Source: a marine gamma proteobacterium HTCC2143 (GTDB lineage Bacteria; Pseudomonadota; Gammaproteobacteria; Pseudomonadales; Dasaniaceae). Taken from it: a DNA stretch of 64,000 nucleotides. A model generated the notes under the pieces. That model was not told the DNA's origin. It ran no database searches and saw only the letters and a program-made list of their open reading frames with translations. Position numbers and translations under genes: made by a program. Numbering within the stretch: position 1 is the first letter of the stretch; every line of letters begins with the position of its first letter. The DNA is taken from NCBI GenBank assembly GCA_000169075.1, contig AAVT01000002.1, positions 62,001 through 126,000 of the forward strand. Direction: 5' to 3'. Shown in pieces: positions 1 through 8,258 of the stretch.

Positions 1-563
1 TCTTTAGAGTAAACGGCGCCAGTAGGATTGTTTGGGTTGATAACGACAATAGCTCTGGTTTTACTGCTGATCTTGGACCGAATATCGGCAATGTCTGGAA
101 ACCAGTCGGCTTCTTCATCACAGATATAATGTACTGGAGTTCCTCCTGATAGCGATACGGATGCTGTCCAGAGTGGGTAGTCTGGTGCAGGTATTAGCAC
201 TTCGTCGTCATTGTTTAGTAGTGCCTGCATCGACATGGTAATTAGTTCGCTGACGCCATTGCCTAAATAAATATCGTCGATATCAACATCGAGCACGCCT
301 CGTTGCTGATAATGCTGCATAACAGCCTTCCGCGCCGAGTAAAGGCCTTTAGACTCACAATAACCCTGGCTAGTTGGTAAAAGTCGAATAACATCCTGGA
401 TGATTTCATCAGGTGCATCGAAACCGAACGCTGCCGGGTTGCCTATATTCAGCTTCAGGATCCGATGTCCTTCTTCCTCGAGGCGGTTTGCTTCAGCCAG
501 AACGGGTCCGCGAATATCGTAGCAGACGTTGGCAAGCTTTTCGGACTGTTTGATCGGTTTCAT
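1..563 (-). CDS. alaA: Alanine aminotransferase (AlaA/YfbQ-type), 5' part only
   Basis: This is the N-terminal 187 codons of a class I/II PLP-dependent aminotransferase; the rest runs off the left edge. The start is the ATG at 563-561, giving MKPIKQSEKLANVCYDIRGP, the usual opening of the AlaA/YfbQ subfamily. The substrate/cofactor motif NPNNPTG lies just before the window edge, and GNGVSELI sits near residue 100. AlaA makes alanine from pyruvate and glutamate in the cytoplasm. In Pseudomonas a gene of this type neighbours msrB, as here, although the two are divergent in this window. No strong ribosome-binding site is visible before the ATG. The family is clear; the exact amino-acid substrate is inferred. 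Confidence 0.85.
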   Translation of the reverse strand, partial: MKPIKQSEKLANVCYDIRGPVLAEANRLEEEGHRILKLNIGNPAAFGFDAPDEIIQDVIRLLPTSQGYCESKGLYSARKAVMQHYQQRGVLDVDIDDIYLGNGVSELITMSMQALLNNDDEVLIPAPDYPLWTASVSLSGGTPVHYICDEEADWFPDIADIRSKISSKTRAIVVINPNNPTGAVYSK

Positions 564-780
564 GGTTAGGGTCAACAACCTTGGTCAATTAAAGTGTAGA
601 GTTAATCTGTATAGCAATATCAAAGAGCTTACACTTAGCAATTGCGGTCAGCCAGTGTTTATGGCGATTAGTTAAGCCGGCGCTAGTGTAAAAAAAAATA
701 CACAGGTATGCTACGGATTGTAGTGATTTACTGCGAGTCAGTGTGAAATGTTGTTAATTTTTGGGAAAGAGGCGTTAATT

Positions 781-1176
781 GTGAGTCAAATTAAGAAAAG
801 TGATGAAGAGTGGCGGCAGCAGCTGACTGAAGAGGAATACCATATTTGTAGAAACAAAGGTACTGATAGAGCCTTTTCTGGAGAATTTTGCGATACAAAA
901 ACAACGGGGCATTACCTGTGCACCTGTTGTGGAGAAGAGCTTTTTGAATCAACGACAAAATACGATTCTGGCTGCGGGTGGCCGAGCTTCTATCAGCCTC
1001 TGACAGCTGAGGTTATCGCTGAGGAAAGAGATGCTAGTCTTGGTATGGTTCGAACAGAAGTGATGTGCAGTCGCTGTGGATCACACCTTGGTCATGTATT
1101 TAACGATGGACCTAATCCGACGGGTCTGCGCTACTGTGTGAATTCAACGTCACTGAAATTCAAAGGATTGGAGTGA
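781..1176 (+). CDS. msrB: Peptide-methionine (R)-S-oxide reductase MsrB
   Basis: This enzyme reduces the R-epimer of methionine sulfoxide in oxidised proteins. The 131-residue product has the zinc-binding cysteines C47/C50 and C96/C99, the conserved stretch [11 protein letters not shown], and the catalytic cysteine C119 in RYCVNS. I chose the GTG at 781 because a purine-rich AAAGAGG lies at a good distance before it and the protein then starts like other MsrB proteins; an ATG at 748 would add an 11-residue hydrophobic tail with no good ribosome-binding site. It is divergent from alaA. Length and motifs match the family throughout. Confidence 0.95.
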   Translation: MSQIKKSDEEWRQQLTEEEYHICRNKGTDRAFSGEFCDTKTTGHYLCTCCGEELFESTTKYDSGCGWPSFYQPLTAEVIAEERDASLGMVRTEVMCSRCGSHLGHVFNDGPNPTGLRYCVNSTSLKFKGLE

Positions 1177-1185
1177 TACCGTCGT

Positions 1186-1956
1186 CTATTGTTGGTCGTC
1201 ATAGGATTTTTTCTTCCAAGAGTCATCTGTGTTGGACAGCCTCGGTCTAATTTGGTCTGTTTTGTCGGGATTAGACCTTGCAGCAGGGCCCAATAGCGGG
1301 TTTTGCTGCATTAGCTCTTCTATCTGTCGCTTGTGCCTACTGATCCTGTCGTTGTAGAAGCCATGCTCGTTTTCTTGTTCCATTTTCCCTTTGCTTGCTT
1401 GTAGGTAGTGGATGGCAAGAGCAATATTACCCTGATTCAGCGCTTCGGCGATCGGATCTATTAACTCATCGAGGGTTGTTTGCAGTAACAGTCTCTGGAT
1501 AAGCTTGCGGTAAAGATTTGCTTCCTCGGCCTTTATTCGTTGGCTGGCGGTAAGCTTAGCAACAAAATTGTGAAGAGAGCTGAACATCTTCTGTACTTCC
1601 TTAATTTGCGCTTTATTCGAGAGCGAAATGCCGACAAATTTGCCAGTTTTGCCAGAAAATTCAGTCAATTGCTGTTGCGCGGTTGCCAAGTTATCACGGT
1701 AATTTTGATTCTGAGGGGCGATTTTATTCAGCTGGCTAGACACGTCTATCAGGCAATGACAAACCAAACCTTTAAGTCGTGGGTGCACAAGTCCTGGAGG
1801 GAAGCCGTTAAGCATATAGTCAAAACTGCTGGCTCTGGCATTGAGAGCGGCTTCTCGCTGGCGATTTTCTCTCTCTCTATCGTCCATCGTCTGAATCAGG
1901 ACGCCGACGGCGATCAAAACGACTAAGCTAGATCCGACTATTAAGGTGGTTACCAT
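1186..1956 (-). CDS. Conserved hypothetical, N-terminally membrane-anchored protein
   Basis: I do not recognise a named domain. The 256-residue product begins with one hydrophobic helix (about residues 3-21, rich in V, I and L), then a charged linker (DDRERENRQREAA) and a mainly helical domain with LVCHCLIDVSSQL near residue 65. A polar, Lys/Asp-rich tail closes the protein. This looks like an inner-membrane protein with a long cytoplasmic helical part. It is convergent with msrB, with nine bases between stop codons. Proteins of this build occur near msrB and the tRNA pair in Pseudomonas relatives, but no function follows from that. Confidence 0.7.
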   Translation of the reverse strand: MVTTLIVGSSLVVLIAVGVLIQTMDDRERENRQREAALNARASSFDYMLNGFPPGLVHPRLKGLVCHCLIDVSSQLNKIAPQNQNYRDNLATAQQQLTEFSGKTGKFVGISLSNKAQIKEVQKMFSSLHNFVAKLTASQRIKAEEANLYRKLIQRLLLQTTLDELIDPIAEALNQGNIALAIHYLQASKGKMEQENEHGFYNDRISRHKRQIEELMQQNPLLGPAARSNPDKTDQIRPRLSNTDDSWKKKSYDDQQ

Positions 1957-2110
1957 AGTTAGTCCGTACGGTAGTTAGCATTACAAGGTTCCGTTATAGC
2001 AACTCGTGACTTATTCTCATAGGTTTTATCTCGTCGGCGAGCAATGTTGGTCGGATTTTGGGCAGTTAAGCCATTAAATACGGAAGTTATAATAAAAGTC
2101 GAATTTGGAC

Positions 2111-2139
2111 TTGACCTTTGCAGCGAAGATTCTTATTAT
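2111..2139 (+). promoter_or_regulatory. Sigma-70 promoter with GC-rich discriminator, for the tRNA genes
   Basis: TTGACC (2111-2116) and TATTAT (2134-2139) are separated by 17 bases, with an AT-rich stretch upstream and a GCGCGCC discriminator directly after the -10. Transcription would start near 2146, about 30 bases before tRNA-Glu. A GC-rich discriminator is the known signature of stringently controlled stable-RNA promoters. The sequence match is direct; use in vivo is inferred. Confidence 0.75.
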
Positions 2140-2177
2140 GCGCGCCACTCAACGCACACCGTTGATTGTCCTACAGC

Positions 2178-2253
2178 GTCCCCTTCGTCTAGTGGCCTAG
2201 GACACCGCCCTTTCACGGCGGTAACAGGGGTTCGAACCCCCTAGGGGACGCCA
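2178..2253 (+). tRNA. tRNA-Glu (anticodon TTC)
   Basis: This 76-base cloverleaf has acceptor arms GTCCCCT and AGGGGAC, an encoded CCA end, the anticodon stem CCGCC/GGCGG around CTTTCAC (anticodon TTC), and a T arm containing GGTTCGAACC. It is the first gene behind the strong promoter at 2111-2139. Confidence 0.97.
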
Positions 2254-2406
2254 TTTTTTAAAAGTACGGTTAGCAGGTCAGTTGGGAGATTTTCTCAGCA
2301 GATGGCTAGCTCACTCTGGACGGATTCGGAGCGTTGCAATTTAATCGTGTTCCATGGCTGATTAGATAGGCAGCAGTATTAACAGGTTTTTCCGGTTAAT
2401 ATCGGT

Positions 2407-2482
2407 GCGGGAATAGCTCAGTTGGTAGAGCGGTACCTTGCCAAGGTACAGGTCGCCAGTTCGAACCTGGTTTCCCGCTCCA
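2407..2482 (+). tRNA. tRNA-Gly (anticodon GCC)
   Basis: This 76-base cloverleaf has acceptor arms GCGGGAA and TTCCCGC, an encoded CCA end, the anticodon stem GTACC/GGTAC around TTGCCAA (anticodon GCC), a D arm AGCTCAGTTGGTAGAG and a T arm with GTTCGAAC. It follows tRNA-Glu by 153 bases with no convincing promoter between them, so the two are probably co-transcribed. Confidence 0.97.
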
Positions 2483-2535
2483 ATTCTTTTGTAATAAACC
2501 GCTTGGTTTGGCAGCTCATTACATGCAGAATATTG

Positions 2536-2931
2536 CTAGTGCAGCTTAAATACCCTTGATTTAGCCTTCTGATAGTCCAGCTTAGCGTCGTCACTCAGCA
2601 TTTCGTCAAGTTGCTGATAAAGCGCAAGTTCATCGTCACCCATGTAATGCAGGCATTCGCCACCGAAAAACCAGAACAGGTCTCGGTTCACTCGTGGAGT
2701 TATATGCGGGTAATGTGTGACAACCTGAGTTAATAAGTATTGCCCCTGTTGTTGAAAATCATCATTAGCCGTTTCTGCGGCGGCTAACATCTGCAGTCGA
2801 TCGATAAACTCAATATCGATATCACTGGCTCGATCATCGGCAAATGGAAATTGCATCTGACAGTGGTGAAATAAATCGAGCAGTAGTGCTTTGTGGTGCT
2901 GAAAATAAGTCAATGGAGTGGCTGGTTTCAT
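2536..2931 (-). CDS. Small conserved hypothetical protein (PA2817-like)
   Basis: The 131-residue soluble protein has no signal peptide or membrane helix. It is rich in His, Gln and aromatic residues (TYFQHHKALLLDLFHHCQ at the N terminus; RDLFWFFGGECLHYMGDDE near residue 88). I believe it matches the small family named after P. aeruginosa PA2817, which also lies beside these tRNA genes; that is from memory. Function is unknown. It is transcribed towards the tRNA genes and is divergent from the ABC transporter genes. Confidence 0.65.
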   Translation of the reverse strand: MKPATPLTYFQHHKALLLDLFHHCQMQFPFADDRASDIDIEFIDRLQMLAAAETANDDFQQQGQYLLTQVVTHYPHITPRVNRDLFWFFGGECLHYMGDDELALYQQLDEMLSDDAKLDYQKAKSRVFKLH

Positions 2932-3111
2932 AGGTCTTCGGGTCGACAGGATTAATTTGCCGCTTAGTTTAACAAATGCATGAGGCCGAGTCAGCGATCA
3001 ATGTGTTCAGCTGTTCACGTGCAGGCCTGTAGGACGATTATAGTGATGAAAACCAGCGCCGAGGGGCGCGTTCATGATATTATTGTCGGCCTTTGATCGA
3101 CGGAAAATGTA

Positions 3112-4032
3112 ATGACTACCGCCTTAAGTATCCAGCAATTAACAAAAATTTACGGTAACGGCTTTGAGGCCTTGAAAGGTATAGATCTGGAGGTAGAGCA
3201 AGGGGATTTTTTTGCCTTGCTCGGCCCTAATGGCGCTGGTAAATCGACATCCATTGGTATTATATCCTCTTTGGTGAATAAAACTGGTGGCAAAGTCGAG
3301 ATCTTTGGGAAAAGTATTGATACCGATTTTTCCGCGGCCAAGAAGGAGCTGGGCATCGTACCGCAGGAATTTAATTTTCCAAATTTTGAACCTGTTTTTG
3401 ATATTCTCGTCAACCAAGCAGGCTACTACGGCTTGCCGCGGACTGTGGCAATAGAGCGGGCGGAAACGTACCTCAGAAAACTCGATCTGTGGGATAAGAG
3501 ATTTGAAGCCTCACGGCACTTGTCGGGTGGTATGAAGCGCCGTTTGATGATTGCTAGGGCATTGATCCACCAGCCGCGTCTGTTGATTCTTGATGAGCCG
3601 ACTGCCGGTGTCGATATTGAAATGCGACGATCAATGTGGAGCTTCCTCAGAGAGCTTAACGAGCAGGGGACTACGATTATCCTGACAACGCACTATCTGG
3701 AAGAGGCCGAAAGTTTATGTCGGAATATTGCGATTATCGATCATGGCAAGATTGTCAGGAACTCCAGTATGAAAACCCTGTTGTCACAGTTGCACAAGGA
3801 GGTTTTGATACTGGATATTGAAACTCCAATCCAGACGGCGCCACAGTTGGAAGGATTTTCATGTGAACTTGCTGATGAGCATTCGCTGGAAGTGGAAGTG
3901 GCCAAAGAACAAAGTGTTAATGAATTGTTTTCATTATTGACTGCAGCCGGTATCAAGGTAACAAGTATGCGGAATAAATCGAATAGACTGGAAGAGCTAT
4001 TTGTCAGTCTGGTCAAAGCTAATGCCGCGTGA
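3112..4032 (+). CDS. yadG: ABC-2 type exporter, ATP-binding subunit (YadG family)
   Basis: This ATPase energises the permease encoded directly downstream. Its 306 residues nearly equal E. coli YadG. Walker A is GPNGAGKST (about residues 38-46), the signature is LSGGMKRR (about 139-146), Walker B is LLILDEPTAG (about 158-167), and the switch histidine is in TTHYLEEAE. A C-terminal regulatory region of about 80 residues follows. The substrate of YadGH-type exporters is not established. A 41-base gap separates it from the permease gene, so the two form an operon. Confidence 0.88.
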   Translation: MTTALSIQQLTKIYGNGFEALKGIDLEVEQGDFFALLGPNGAGKSTSIGIISSLVNKTGGKVEIFGKSIDTDFSAAKKELGIVPQEFNFPNFEPVFDILVNQAGYYGLPRTVAIERAETYLRKLDLWDKRFEASRHLSGGMKRRLMIARALIHQPRLLILDEPTAGVDIEMRRSMWSFLRELNEQGTTIILTTHYLEEAESLCRNIAIIDHGKIVRNSSMKTLLSQLHKEVLILDIETPIQTAPQLEGFSCELADEHSLEVEVAKEQSVNELFSLLTAAGIKVTSMRNKSNRLEELFVSLVKANAA

Positions 4033-4073
4033 CACTAGAAACCACTTGATTAGTAAAAAATAAGGGCTGCAAG

Positions 4074-4847
4074 ATGAGTTTAAAAGAACAATGGATCGCA
4101 TTAATGACGATCGTGCGAAAAGAAATAAAGCGATTCATGCGAATATGGACGCAAACGCTGGTTCCACCAGTGATTACAATTACTCTGTATTTTGTTATTT
4201 TCGGGAATTTAATTGGCAAGCGTATCGGCACGATGTCAGGCGTCAGTTATATGGAGTTTGTTGTCCCTGGCCTCATTATGATGGCGGTTATTACCAGTTC
4301 TTATACGAACGTTGTGTCGTCTTTTTTTGGAGCAAAATTCCAACGATATGTGGAGGAAATACTTGTTTCCCCGATGCCTAATTATATTATTTTGATGGGG
4401 TTTGTCCTCGGCGGAGTGGCTAGAGGGCTAGGTGTCGGTTTTATAGTGACCGTAGTAGCTCTTTTTTTTACTGACATGGAAATATACAGTTACCCCGTGA
4501 CCATTGGCATTGTTGTGATCACATCTGTATTTTTCTCGATGGCAGGTTTCGTCAACGCTGTGTATGCAAATACTTTTGACGATATTTCTATTGTGCCAAC
4601 GTTTTTACTAACGCCCCTAATTTATCTGGGTGGTGTTTTTTATTCGATAGATTTGTTGCCTGATTTTTGGGCCGATGTCTCTAAGATTAATCCCATTTTA
4701 TACATTGTTAATGCATTCAGGTACGGTGTTTTGGGGATTACAGATATCAATGTGGGATGGGCATTTACTATGGTCGGTATTTTTACTATTGGTGCATTTC
4801 TATACAGTTTACATCTATTGAATTCTGGCAAACGTTTGCGAATGTAA
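4074..4847 (+). CDS. yadH: ABC-2 type exporter, permease subunit (YadH family)
   Basis: The 257-residue membrane protein has about six hydrophobic helices and the ABC-2 pattern: an N-terminal amphipathic segment (KEIKRFMRIWTQTLVPP), then helices beginning at VITITLYFVIFG, and the family stretch TFLLTPLIYLGGVFYSIDLLP near residue 175. Length matches E. coli YadH. It forms the transmembrane half of the exporter with the upstream ATPase; the ATG at 4074 follows the ribosome-binding sequence AAGGGCTGCAAG. Substrate unknown. Confidence 0.88.
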   Translation: MSLKEQWIALMTIVRKEIKRFMRIWTQTLVPPVITITLYFVIFGNLIGKRIGTMSGVSYMEFVVPGLIMMAVITSSYTNVVSSFFGAKFQRYVEEILVSPMPNYIILMGFVLGGVARGLGVGFIVTVVALFFTDMEIYSYPVTIGIVVITSVFFSMAGFVNAVYANTFDDISIVPTFLLTPLIYLGGVFYSIDLLPDFWADVSKINPILYIVNAFRYGVLGITDINVGWAFTMVGIFTIGAFLYSLHLLNSGKRLRM

Positions 4848-4918
4848 TCGGCATTTTGTGGCTATCTATCGATAGCGAAAACATCTCTTAGCGAGTATGA
4901 AAATAAAGAGTTACTGTG

Positions 4919-5737
4919 ATGAGTGATATTCCACTTGGTAAAGACGTTACGTACCCGGATCAATATACAACGGACGTATTATTTCCTATCAGCCGACAGC
5001 CATCTCGGGATAGTTTGGGTATTAACCCGATGGCGCTGCCTTTTCAGGGGGAAGACGTTTGGAACGCCTATGAATTGTCGTGGTTGAATGACAAGGGTAT
5101 GCCGCAAGTAGCCTGTGCCCGATTTTACGTCCCCTGTGAGTCAGCATCAATTGTGGAAAGTAAGTCGTTCAAACTTTATCTAAATTCATTTAACCAGACT
5201 AGAATCAGTAGCTGGGAGGCTGTTAGCAAGATGTTGGCTGTGGATCTATCGGCCTGCATTGGGTCGCCGGTGAAAGTTGATCTGTATACGATCGATGACG
5301 GTACTAGTCGTATCGGCTTTTCGACACTTTCAGGGTTCTGCCTTGATACGTTGGACATCACTCTTGATCGATATGATCCAGATCCAAGTCAGCTCGGCAC
5401 GTTACATGGGTTAGTCGTAGATGAAAGCTTAAACAGTAATTTGTTACGCTCACTGTGCCCGGTCACAGCACAGCCAGATTGGGGTAGCGTGCAGATTGTT
5501 TACACTGGCGCTCAGATAGACAGGGTAGGTTTACTTAAATACTTGATCGGCTATAGACAGCATCAAGAGTTTCACGAGCAATGTGTTGAGAGAATATTTC
5601 GCGATATTACTGATTACTGTGCGCCGGATGAGCTCTATGTTCAGGCTTTTTATACGCGGCGCGGGGGGCTGGATATCAATCCTTACCGCAGTTCTGGCGA
5701 GTCGGTCTCTAAGTTTGACAGGCTTTTTAGGCAGTAA
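4919..5737 (+). CDS. queF: NADPH-dependent 7-cyano-7-deazaguanine reductase QueF
   Basis: QueF reduces preQ0 to preQ1 in queuosine tRNA modification. The 272-residue length is that of the long, two-lobe (YqeF-type) subfamily. Catalytic Cys180 lies in SLCPVTAQPDWGS with Asp187 following; the substrate-binding ESKSFKLYLNS is at 80-90; and the C terminus carries YVQAFYTRRGGLDINPYRSS. I chose the ATG at 4919 over the GTG immediately before it, because AAAGAG is spaced correctly and no homologue is expected to need the extra residue. It lies 71 bases after the ABC permease gene. Confidence 0.97.
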   Translation: MSDIPLGKDVTYPDQYTTDVLFPISRQPSRDSLGINPMALPFQGEDVWNAYELSWLNDKGMPQVACARFYVPCESASIVESKSFKLYLNSFNQTRISSWEAVSKMLAVDLSACIGSPVKVDLYTIDDGTSRIGFSTLSGFCLDTLDITLDRYDPDPSQLGTLHGLVVDESLNSNLLRSLCPVTAQPDWGSVQIVYTGAQIDRVGLLKYLIGYRQHQEFHEQCVERIFRDITDYCAPDELYVQAFYTRRGGLDINPYRSSGESVSKFDRLFRQ

Positions 5738-5938
5738 AAGCTAAACAGCTCATTTTTTCTGGCTACTGTTATAGAAAACACATATTTCCCCTTTGGGGAA
5801 TAGCGCAATAGCCTCAGCTGTACCATAATTGCAGGGTTTTGAAAAAGTATCCTTTTCATTGGCCCACTTAGATACACCCGTTCGGCTATGCGTACCGCCG
5901 AACCTGGGCCGTTTCGTTCGGAGTTGTTGCAGAAAGCT

Positions 5939-6544
5939 ATGCCAGAATTTAACCTGTTGTTTTTTATTGCTGTCCAGTTGGCAGTTGTCCTGCTTATCAT
6001 TTGTGGATTCCTGATATATCACATGGGCCGACAAAGGGGATTAATTAAAAAACTCGAAGAGAAGATTATAGACTTGCGTGAGTCTCTCTCCGTGTCACGT
6101 GCTGATGTAAAGTCAGCACAGCAAGAGCTGTCGTCTCAGCAACAAACGATGACCAAGGACTTTGTTGAATACTTGGACGATGAGATCGATAGTACGGTGG
6201 AATACCATCAACAGCTCAATCCAACCCAAGATATAGTGCTAGACATTGCGCTGGATTCACCGATAGAGCGACAGGCAACGGCTCTCCGGTATGCTTTCCT
6301 CATTGCAGAAAAGGAGGCACGCTACGCTGGGGAAGAGGGTGTATCAAGTTGGCAGGTTTTGCAGACTAAACTTCAGCAGATTGTTCAGTTTTATGAGACC
6401 GCAGCGGCCGCTGTTCCTGAATCTGGCAACGACGAACTGGATAAGCTAGAGGAAATACTTGGTTCAGTAACTGACCCGGATATAGAATTACCCGCTACGA
6501 TTAACGGGATGGAGACTGAAGAGCGAAAACCTCAAGACAGCTAG
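5939..6544 (+). CDS. Single-pass membrane protein with cytoplasmic coiled coil; possibly truncated
   Basis: The function is not recognised. The 201-residue product has one strong transmembrane helix (about residues 5-27), a basic flank (MGRQRGLIKK), a coiled coil (about 30-75, LEEKIIDLRESL onwards) and an acidic helical tail. I chose the ATG at 5939 because it places the helix at the N terminus; an ATG at 5888 would add 17 residues without a better ribosome-binding site. The gene ends at TAG followed at once by TGA, yet the same frame continues for 56 more codons with coiled-coil character (next entry). It lies downstream of queF in the same direction and before another coiled-coil gene. Confidence 0.7.
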   Translation: MPEFNLLFFIAVQLAVVLLIICGFLIYHMGRQRGLIKKLEEKIIDLRESLSVSRADVKSAQQELSSQQQTMTKDFVEYLDDEIDSTVEYHQQLNPTQDIVLDIALDSPIERQATALRYAFLIAEKEARYAGEEGVSSWQVLQTKLQQIVQFYETAAAAVPESGNDELDKLEEILGSVTDPDIELPATINGMETEERKPQDS

Positions 6545-6547
6545 TGA

Positions 6548-6715
6548 CGGCAACAAATCGCAGGGTATAACGGTGTTGAGCATGCAGAAATTGCCCAGAA
6601 CTTGCAAAGCTTTCAGACCCAAAACAGTGAGCTTGAAAAGCGTTGTCAAGAGCTGAATCAGCGCAGTAAGCCTAGTGTAGCTGCGGCCGAATGCTGCCAA
6701 ATGATCGAACTGTAG
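6548..6715 (+). pseudogene. In-frame continuation of the coiled-coil gene beyond a double stop
   Basis: Directly after the TAG-TGA pair at 6542-6547, the frame of the upstream gene stays open for 55 residues and then stops at 6713-6715. The predicted residues are coiled-coil-like, for example AEIAQNLQSFQTQNSELEK followed by RCQELNQRS. There is no suitable start codon or ribosome-binding site of its own. The simplest reading is that an ancestral longer gene was cut short by nonsense mutation. A natural end with an accidental open stretch is the alternative. Confidence 0.45.
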
Positions 6716-6883
6716 AGTAGTTCACAGAATCGTATCGCATTTGCATTAAACTTCACAATTGAAGAGTAACTGGCGGTTATTAGCATTATTTTGGGGATAC
6801 TGCAGCGGGAACGATCCCTGTGTCATTTTCGACCGAAATGATTTCAATTGTATTGGCTGCCGACTGCCAAAAGGGCATCTCAG

Positions 6884-8254
6884 ATGAATATGAGTGTGAC
6901 CAGTGAAGCGATCATTTTTCTGGAGGATAATGGGGTAGCCCGGGAAATTCTGTATCCGGAGTTTGAGGCGCTTCTGGATCATGTTGTCGGTATTGATGAG
7001 TACAAAAACACGTCTGCATCCGCAATTTACGTTCGGATAAACAAACAGCTTCAAGTTACATCGGCAGTTTGCTTTCTCGTTGATTTTGACAGTAATGGCC
7101 ACATCGATAATGCATGGAATGTTCCCTTGCGGCATCTTGCAGACAGCGGTGGACGCGGTCCAGACCTAGGTGCAGGCCCGATAAAGTTATCCTGCCGTAA
7201 TCAATGTTCGGTGTCTTGGCATCATCGCTCTTTGTGGGATCCCATTCTGAGAAATAGCGGCGAAGACACACTGACTACTGTTGCAGAAGTAGTAAAACGC
7301 AACAGGCTGGGTCTAATGTTTGAACCGAAGACTGATACCGCTGTAGCCGAATCTTCATTGGCAATGGGGCGCCTTAGCACACTGAAGCCTGCGGCTGACC
7401 TCAAAATTAATCCTGCTGCAAATGCAGCTTTAAATGAAGTGTTTGAAGAGCGAATTTCAGAGGTTACGGCTACCTATAAACTTCGTTTAGCGACGATGAA
7501 ATCAGAGGCCCAAGACCATCTTGAAAGAGTTCAGAGGCACCACCGAATAGAGCGAGGGAAATTAACCGAATCTTTTGTTGCTGTAAAAAATATTTTTGCC
7601 GAAGAAAAACATAAAAATCTTAAACTGAAAAAAAAGTTTGAAGTTCAAGCGAATAGCCTGAAAAAAGTACGGCTACAATTTCAAAAGCAGCTTCAGGACA
7701 GTAAAACGATCGGTAATGGACAGGTTAAAGAGCTGGAAGAGAAATTTGAGCAGGAACTAAACGCACGGGTGGATGCTGCCATGACGGAGCTCAAAGAAAT
7801 ACTAGATATGCGAGATATACAGTTGTTCTATCGTGACGAGCAGGTTAGTCGAATGGAGGGAGAAATTGCTCTGTTCAAGAAAGAAAAACAGAGCCTCGTA
7901 GAAGCGAGCGGGGATAAAGTATTACAACAACTGGTTGAAAGCGGTGTTTCGTTTATAGCCTATCAACCGGGGGCGTATCATCTAACGATACCGCTCAAAG
8001 ATATTGGCGAGTATGTTGATTCTCCGGAAACCTATGTTGCAGAAAAGCTATCGGTTGATAGGATTACTTATAAACAATGGCTTAAACATTATCAAATGCC
8101 GCTGTGTATCTATTCCAGTGGTGAAGGATCGGTTTGTGGAAAGTCGATATCGACGATAGATAAGCCAGGCCGATTTATTGCCGGTGAGAGTGATCGCTGT
8201 GCTGAGCATAGCCGCGCCGCAGCCACCCTTTCTGAGCTGATGAAAGTTCGCTAG
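6884..8254 (+). CDS. Coiled-coil protein of unknown function with C-terminal Cys/His cluster
   Basis: I do not recognise a named family. The 456-residue protein has three parts. A globular N-terminal domain of about 150 residues opens with SEAIIFLEDNGVAREILYPE and contains SCRNQCSVSWHHRSLWDP. A long coiled coil follows (about 180-350, very rich in Glu and Lys). The C-terminal domain has C408, C418, C439 and H442 spaced like a small zinc site. No signal peptide or membrane helix is seen. The start at 6884 is preferred over a TTG at 6848 because AAAAGGG precedes it at a proper distance. It sits four bases before the PLP-enzyme gene and downstream of another coiled-coil gene. Confidence 0.75.
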   Translation: MNMSVTSEAIIFLEDNGVAREILYPEFEALLDHVVGIDEYKNTSASAIYVRINKQLQVTSAVCFLVDFDSNGHIDNAWNVPLRHLADSGGRGPDLGAGPIKLSCRNQCSVSWHHRSLWDPILRNSGEDTLTTVAEVVKRNRLGLMFEPKTDTAVAESSLAMGRLSTLKPAADLKINPAANAALNEVFEERISEVTATYKLRLATMKSEAQDHLERVQRHHRIERGKLTESFVAVKNIFAEEKHKNLKLKKKFEVQANSLKKVRLQFQKQLQDSKTIGNGQVKELEEKFEQELNARVDAAMTELKEILDMRDIQLFYRDEQVSRMEGEIALFKKEKQSLVEASGDKVLQQLVESGVSFIAYQPGAYHLTIPLKDIGEYVDSPETYVAEKLSVDRITYKQWLKHYQMPLCIYSSGEGSVCGKSISTIDKPGRFIAGESDRCAEHSRAAATLSELMKVR

Positions 8255-8258
8255 CGAA

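Noticed and set aside
1540..1926. 128-codon plus-strand frame inside the membrane-anchored hypothetical gene
   Set aside because: It lacks a ribosome-binding site and family features, while the opposite strand encodes a protein with a clean N-terminal membrane helix.
2044..2244. 66-codon open frame over the tRNA-Glu gene
   Set aside because: It runs through the tRNA and its promoter; composition is not coding-like and the tRNA explains the sequence.
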